Source of the DNA: JBGPHT01 sp041484525
GTDB taxonomy: Bacteria > Acidobacteriota > Terriglobia > Bryobacterales > Bryobacteraceae
Reading direction: 5' to 3'
DNA: 9,577 bases
Assembly: GCA_041484525.1 (NCBI GenBank)
Contig: JBGPHT010000226.1
Location: 1 to 9,577, forward strand
The position numbers were made by a program, and so were the translations under genes. Position 1 is the stretch's first letter. Every line of letters starts with the position of its first letter. The notes beneath the pieces are model-generated. The model did no database searches. It was not told the DNA's origin and saw nothing but the letters and a program-made list of their open reading frames with translations. This document shows positions 5,342-9,577 of this stretch, one piece after another.

Positions 5342-7883
5342 CGAGTGGCAGAGAGTCAAAGAGGTCTTCCACGAGGCGGCGGAAATTCCGATCGAGGAGC
5401 GATCGTCCTTCCTGGACCGCGCGTGCTCCGGGAATGGGACGCTGCGCGACGAAGTGGAATCGCTGCTGGCGTCGCTTGAGGGCGCGGGCACGTTCATCGA
5501 GGAGCCGGCGGCGCGGCCGCCTGGTCCCGAGCCGATCGACAGCCTGGGTCCGGGCAAGGAGCTGGGACCTTACCGCATCGTGCAGCTCATCGCCGAAGGC
5601 GGCATGGGCGCCGTCTACCAGGCGGTACGGGTAGACGATCTCTATCGCAAGATCGTCGCCATCAAGGTCATCAAGCGCGGGCTGATCGGCGAGTACGCAC
5701 TGAAGCGCTTCGACACCGAGCGGCAAATTCTGGCGCACCTGGACCATGCGTCGATCGCCAAGCTGCTGGATGGCGGGACGACGCCCGACGGCCGGCCCTA
5801 CTTCGTGATGGACTTCATCGCTGGCACGCCGATCGATCAGTATTGCGATGAGCACAAGCTCAGCATTCACGAGCGTGTGGATTTCTTTTTGACGGTGTGC
5901 TCGGCGGTGCACTACGCGCACCAGAACCTGGTGGTCCACCGCGACCTGAAGCCGCAGAACATCATGGTGACGCAGGACGGCGGCGTGAAGCTGCTGGATT
6001 TCGGAATCGCCAAGCTGCTGGACCCGGACACGCTGGGAATCAGCACGGTAACGACGCTGCAGCCGATGACGCCCGAGTATGCCAGTCCGGAGCAGTTATC
6101 GGGTGCGCCGGTGACGACGGCGAGCGACGTGTATGCGCTGGGGGTGCTGCTCTACCGCCTGCTGACGGGGCACCGGCCGTATGCGCTCGAGACGCGCAGC
6201 ATCCAGGAAATTTTCGAGAGCCTGCGGACGCGCGAGCCGCGCAAGCCTAGCCTGGTGGTCCGGATGTTGGAGAATGTGACGGGATCGTCGGGCCTGACCG
6301 TGGCGCTGACGCCCGAGATAGTCGCGGCGGCGCGCAGTACGCGGCCGGATAAACTGCAGCGCGAGCTGGCGGGCGATCTCGACAACATTGTGCTGATGGC
6401 GCTGCGCAAGGAGCCGGAGCGGCGCTACGCCTCGGCGGAACAGTTTGCGGGCGATCTGCGCCGCTATTTCGCGGGGCATCCGGTGCTGGCCAGGCAGGAC
6501 ACCATCCGGTATCGCACGGGCAAGTTCATCAAGCGGCACCGGATGGGTACGGCGGCCGTGGTACTGATCGCGGCGACGCTGATCGGCGGCATCATGACGA
6601 CGACCTGGCAGGCGCGCATTGCGAACGTGGAGCGGCAGCGCGCCGAGCAGCGGTTCAACGATCTGCGCGGGTTCGCCAACTCGGTGCTGTTCGAGATTCA
6701 CGACGCCATCCTCAATCTTCCGGGCTCGACGGCGGCGCGCGAAGTACTGGTGAAGCGCGCTCAGCAATACCTGGACAAGCTGGCCAGCGAATCGGGGGGC
6801 GACGACTCGCTGCAGCGGGAGCGCGCGGCAGCCTACGAGCGCATCGGCGACGTGCTGGGCCTGCCTTCCGAGCCCAATCTGGGACACACGGCGGCGGCGC
6901 TCGATAGCTACCAGAAGGCGCTCGCAATCCAGCAGCGTTTAGTGGAGCGGTATCCGGAAGACGTGCGGCTGCAGATGAATCTGGCGCGCGTGTACAACCG
7001 GATCTGCCGGGTCCACCAGAGCACGGGGCAGTTCCGCGACGCTTTGAACGCGTGCCTGGAAGCGGAGCGTATCCAACAGGCGCAGGCGGCGACGCGCAGC
7101 GGCGACACGGAGCTGCGGGCGGAGATGGCGGCCACGCATCAGAACCTGGCGGGGTCGTATTTCGCGTTGGGGGATTGGGCCAACTCGGAGGACCGCCGGA
7201 GGAAGGCGCTGCGCGAGTTCGACGATCTGCATCGGTTGGCGCCGGGTAACGAGAGCTATCAGAACGAGCTGGCGATGGCGCACCACCGCATGGCGGGCTT
7301 GCAGGAACAAACCAAACGGTACCCGGCGGCGCGGGAGAGCGCACAGCGGGCGGTGGCGATGTTCGGGGACCTGGTGGCGAAGCATCCGAACGAACTCCGC
7401 TACCGCGTGGATGCGACATTCGCGCAGCAGCGGCTAGGCAGCATTCTGATTTCGCTGGGAGATTTGCAGGGCGCGCTCAAGGTGTTCACCGGCGTGCTGC
7501 CGATCCGCGAGCAGATCCTGACGATGGATGCGAAGAACGCGCGGGCGGAAGTGAATGTGGCCAATACGCAGGCGGCGATCGGCGTGGTGCTGCTGGCGAT
7601 GGGACGGCCGTCGGAGGCGGCGCCGCACTTTGAGCAGCAGCGCAAGCTGGCGGAGCAACTGGTGAATCGGGACCCGGTGGCGGTGGAGCATCGCTACAGC
7701 TTGTCGGAGGCTTATGAGAATTTGGGGAAAGTATTCATGAAGCTGCAGTCGTACGATCGGGCGCGCCCGTATCTGCAGGATGCGTTGAAGATTTATGAGG
7801 ACCTGAAGGCGAGGGGCGCGATCTCGGCGGAATATGCCGAGGTGCCGGCGAGGATTGAAAAGGAGTTGGCGGCCTGTAAGTGA
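5331..7883 (+). CDS. Membrane-anchored Ser/Thr protein kinase with TPR-like tail
   Basis: An 850-residue Hanks-type kinase. A short N-terminal segment (1-76, opening TPDEWQRVKEVFHEA) is typical of kinases paired with this sigma family. The catalytic domain (about 80-380) is complete: glycine loop EGGMGAVY (89-96), VAIK with Lys112, probable helix-C Glu130, HRDLKPQN (203-210) with Asp205, DFG (223-225), the PEYASPEQ segment (248-255) and DVYALGV (266-272). A basic KRHR (401-404) precedes one membrane helix (about 407-427), placing the kinase in the cytoplasm and the tail outside the inner membrane. The tail (about 495-825) is helical with TPR-like repeats, for example around 515-545, 600-635 and 790-825, suggesting protein binding or sensing. 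The ATG overlaps the sigma gene stop (ATGACGCCTGA), which points to translational coupling. The natural target is unknown; the sigma factor is the obvious candidate. Confidence 0.93.
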   Translation: MTPDEWQRVKEVFHEAAEIPIEERSSFLDRACSGNGTLRDEVESLLASLEGAGTFIEEPAARPPGPEPIDSLGPGKELGPYRIVQLIAEGGMGAVYQAVRVDDLYRKIVAIKVIKRGLIGEYALKRFDTERQILAHLDHASIAKLLDGGTTPDGRPYFVMDFIAGTPIDQYCDEHKLSIHERVDFFLTVCSAVHYAHQNLVVHRDLKPQNIMVTQDGGVKLLDFGIAKLLDPDTLGISTVTTLQPMTPEYASPEQLSGAPVTTASDVYALGVLLYRLLTGHRPYALETRSIQEIFESLRTREPRKPSLVVRMLENVTGSSGLTVALTPEIVAAARSTRPDKLQRELAGDLDNIVLMALRKEPERRYASAEQFAGDLRRYFAGHPVLARQDTIRYRTGKFIKRHRMGTAAVVLIAATLIGGIMTTTWQARIANVERQRAEQRFNDLRGFANSVLFEIHDAILNLPGSTAAREVLVKRAQQYLDKLASESGGDDSLQRERAAAYERIGDVLGLPSEPNLGHTAAALDSYQKALAIQQRLVERYPEDVRLQMNLARVYNRICRVHQSTGQFRDALNACLEAERIQQAQAATRSGDTELRAEMAATHQNLAGSYFALGDWANSEDRRRKALREFDDLHRLAPGNESYQNELAMAHHRMAGLQEQTKRYPAARESAQRAVAMFGDLVAKHPNELRYRVDATFAQQRLGSILISLGDLQGALKVFTGVLPIREQILTMDAKNARAEVNVANTQAAIGVVLLAMGRPSEAAPHFEQQRKLAEQLVNRDPVAVEHRYSLSEAYENLGKVFMKLQSYDRARPYLQDALKIYEDLKARGAISAEYAEVPARIEKELAACK

Positions 7884-7953
7884 GGGAGATGCCGCGCGCG
7901 CCCGCCAAGATGTTACGTATCGCCGCCATTCAAGGTTTCTATGCCGTTAACCA

Positions 7954-7982
7954 TTGACTTCGGCCCCGTATAGCCTTAGAGT
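7954..7982 (+). promoter_or_regulatory. Candidate sigma-70 promoter for the TonB receptor gene
   Basis: TTGACT (7954-7959) lies 17 bases upstream of TAGAGT (7977-7982). These match the housekeeping consensus at 5/6 and 4/6 positions. A start near 7990 would leave a leader of about 125 bases before the ATG at 8115. That leader contains an AGCTGCT/AGCAGCT inverted repeat with a 7-base loop near 7998-8018. Acidobacterial promoters are poorly defined, so this is a weak call. The rest of the 231-bp spacer shows no terminator with a U-run. Confidence 0.3.
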
Positions 7983-8114
7983 CCGCCAATACCTATAGCT
8001 GCTGCTCGCTAGCAGCTTGCTGGATTTCCGGCGGCGTAGTCCGATTCGGGCCCCCCTCGTCAGCGACCCCCAAGTAGCGGCATTTTCCAAAACCTACGTT
8101 CACATCGAGGGGAT

Positions 8115-9440
8115 ATGGTCTTTCGCTTGGGTGGATCGAAGCTGTCTTTGGGGCTGCTCGTATTGTGCCTGCTCGCGCTCACGGCAACTCCCGCGTTTTC
8201 ACAAGCCACGTCAACCAGTTCCATCGCCGGTCTCGTGACTGACGAGCAAGGCGCGGCCATTGCTGTCGCCGAAGTGCGGATAACCGATACGGCGACCGGC
8301 AGCGTCCAGACGACGACAACCAACGAATCCGGCCGGTATGTCCTCGTCAACCTCTCTCCCGACACCTACTCGATCGTCATCACCCGGCAGGGATTCGCCG
8401 TTCAAAAGATCAACGCCCAGAAAGTGGACATTGGAACAGCGTTAACCATTAACGCGGCGCTGAAGCTGGGCGCCACGTCCACTACGGTGGAGGTAGAGGC
8501 GCACCTGGGGGCCGAATTGCAGACTACCAATGCCAGCGTGGCTCCACCCTGACTTCAGAAGCGCTCGCACTTCTCCCCAACCTGGGACGCGACGTCTCGA
8601 CGCTCGCCGTTCTCCAACCCGGAACCACGCCCACCGGTCAGGTGGCTGGAGCCTTCTCGGAGCAGAACGTCTTCATGCTGGACGGCGGCAATAACTCGGA
8701 CGACATGTCCGGCAACGGTAACGGGTACACCACCAATTTCACAGGTATGGGCGGAACCCAGACCGGCGGCACCCCTTCCGGCATATTGCCCACGCCCGTC
8801 GAGAGCATCGAGGGAATTCAAGGTCTCCTCGTTCAACCAGACTGCCGACTTCTCCGGATCCATCGGCGGCCAGATCCAGATGGTGACCAAGCGCGGCACC
8901 AACAACTACCACGGTTCGGCATACGGCTACTACTACGCGACCAACGTCGGCGCGGCCAATTCCTGGTCCAATTGGTCCAATAACGACACGCCGACTATCG
9001 TGGATGGGAAATCCTATGCGTACACCCCGCTGCCGTCCATTCATCGCAACCGCTTCGGCGGATCTCTCGGCGGCGTCATGACTCCCAAGTTCCTGGGCGG
9101 TAAGACTTACTTTTTCGTCAACAATGAAGGCAGCCGCTTCCCGAACGTGTCCAACTCCACTAAGACAGTGCCCTCCGCGCTGCTGCGGGCAGGTGTGATC
9201 CAGGTCGCCGACTCCACCGGCAACTACCAGGCTTATAACCTCAACCCCATTCCGGTTACCGTCAATGGTGTGACTTACAATCCCGCCCCGTGCGGCTCCG
9301 GCCTTGCGACCCGCGAGGTATCGGTCTCAATCCGATTGTCAAACAGCTCTGGGATAAGTACCTGCCGCTGCCCAACGAGTTCCTCAACACGGGCGACCGG
9401 TATAACACCCAGGGGTACCGCTCTACCATCCGTGCGCCTC
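8115..9440 (+). pseudogene. TonB-dependent receptor (Oar-like) with three frameshifts, 3' end lost
   Basis: The N-terminal part of an outer-membrane receptor of the carboxypeptidase-regulatory-domain type common in Solibacter relatives. The ATG at 8115 follows GAGGGG and starts a Sec signal peptide (hydrophobic core, then PAFSQA). Residues about 35-130 form a CarboxypepD_reg beta-sandwich (IAGLVTDEQGAAIAVAEVRI, later NESGRYVLVNLSPDTYSI). The plug follows: EALALLPNLGRDVSTLAVLQ, then NVFMLDGGNNSDDMSGN, then VTKRGTNNYHGSAYGYYYA. Strand-rich barrel sequence runs on to GYRSTIRAPL. The frame changes at 8540-8541 (one G missing), 8812-8814 (one G extra) and 9304-9305 (one T missing). Restoring those bases gives one continuous reading. 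Without correction, translation stops at 8550-8552 after 145 residues. Homology ends near 9440, where foreign DNA begins, so most of the barrel (family size is usually about 1,000-1,200 residues) is missing. Confidence 0.85.
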
Positions 9441-9577
9441 TAGCAGCCTGTGGTAAAGGTGGGTTTTTCTGAGCGAAGACCTTCGAAAAACGCGCACGAG
9501 GGGAGATGACTAAGTAACGTCACCACTCGTCAAAAGGTTACCGCTCGCTGCCGTCGTGCGATGTTAATTCCGAGGCC
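9441..9577. mobile_element. Probable end of an insertion element interrupting the receptor gene
   Basis: The receptor reading frame loses all family resemblance right after RSTIRAPL, and the following DNA is stop-rich in all frames for about 65 bases. This is how the non-coding tip of an insertion sequence inside a gene looks. It includes an imperfect hairpin with arms GTTTTTC (9463-9469) and GAAAAAC (9485-9491), containing an inner CGAAG/CTTCG, and a strong Shine-Dalgarno-like GAGGGGAG (9498-9505). From 9510 a frame is open to the window edge, reading NVTTRQKVTARCRRA, reminiscent of the start of some DDE transposases. The family cannot be named. Neither the second end nor a target duplication is visible, so a rearrangement breakpoint is an alternative. 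Confidence 0.45.

Noticed and set aside
4769..5557. A 262-codon minus-strand open frame across the sigma factor and kinase start
   Set aside because: It has low-complexity composition and lies opposite two clearly identified overlapping genes.
6096..6887. A 263-codon minus-strand open frame inside the kinase gene
   Set aside because: It is an Arg-rich shadow of the kinase domain and membrane helix, with no domain of its own.

Overview
The window looks like chromosomal DNA from an acidobacterium, most likely of the Solibacter/Bryobacter type. This is inferred from the gene mix: a TIGR02999-type ECF sigma factor overlapping a Ser/Thr kinase with a TPR tail, an Oar-like TonB-dependent receptor with an N-terminal carboxypeptidase-regulatory domain, a PEP-CTERM protein, remnants of another kinase and of a kinase-associated hydrolase, and GC-rich coding DNA. 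No rRNA or other taxonomic marker is present, so the assignment is provisional.

Layout. Bases 1-111 are the last 36 codons of an ISAzo13-type transposase. Next is a complete LigC-type ATP-dependent DNA ligase on the minus strand (135-1223), then a short spacer with a degenerate 8-bp tandem repeat. A PEP-CTERM surface protein (minus strand) is divergent from a Tat-exported GH51 alpha-L-arabinofuranosidase (plus strand). The arabinofuranosidase gene ends inside a 73-bp, almost perfectly palindromic element (3772-3844). Beyond it, 3874-4176 is a gene graveyard: a kinase N-lobe scrap on the minus strand abuts a hydrolase C-terminal scrap on the plus strand. A DinB/DUF1569-like protein (minus strand, TTG start) follows. 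It is divergent from the ECF sigma factor-kinase pair (4751-7883), which overlaps by 11 bp and is probably translationally coupled. The last 1.46 kb is a TonB-dependent receptor gene broken by three single-base frameshifts. Its homology stops near 9440, where unrelated DNA resembling an insertion-element end begins.

How the genes work together. The only clear functional unit is the sigma factor-kinase pair, a probable envelope-spanning signalling module with a cytoplasmic kinase domain and an extracytoplasmic TPR region. The arabinofuranosidase, PEP-CTERM protein and TonB receptor all belong to the cell envelope or polysaccharide use, but nothing in the sequence shows co-regulation. I found no CRISPR array, tRNA or rRNA, and no convincing undescribed multi-gene system. 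The most unusual items are the long palindrome at the 3' end of the arabinofuranosidase gene, the mosaic of kinase and hydrolase remnants, and the frameshifted receptor gene next to a probable insertion.
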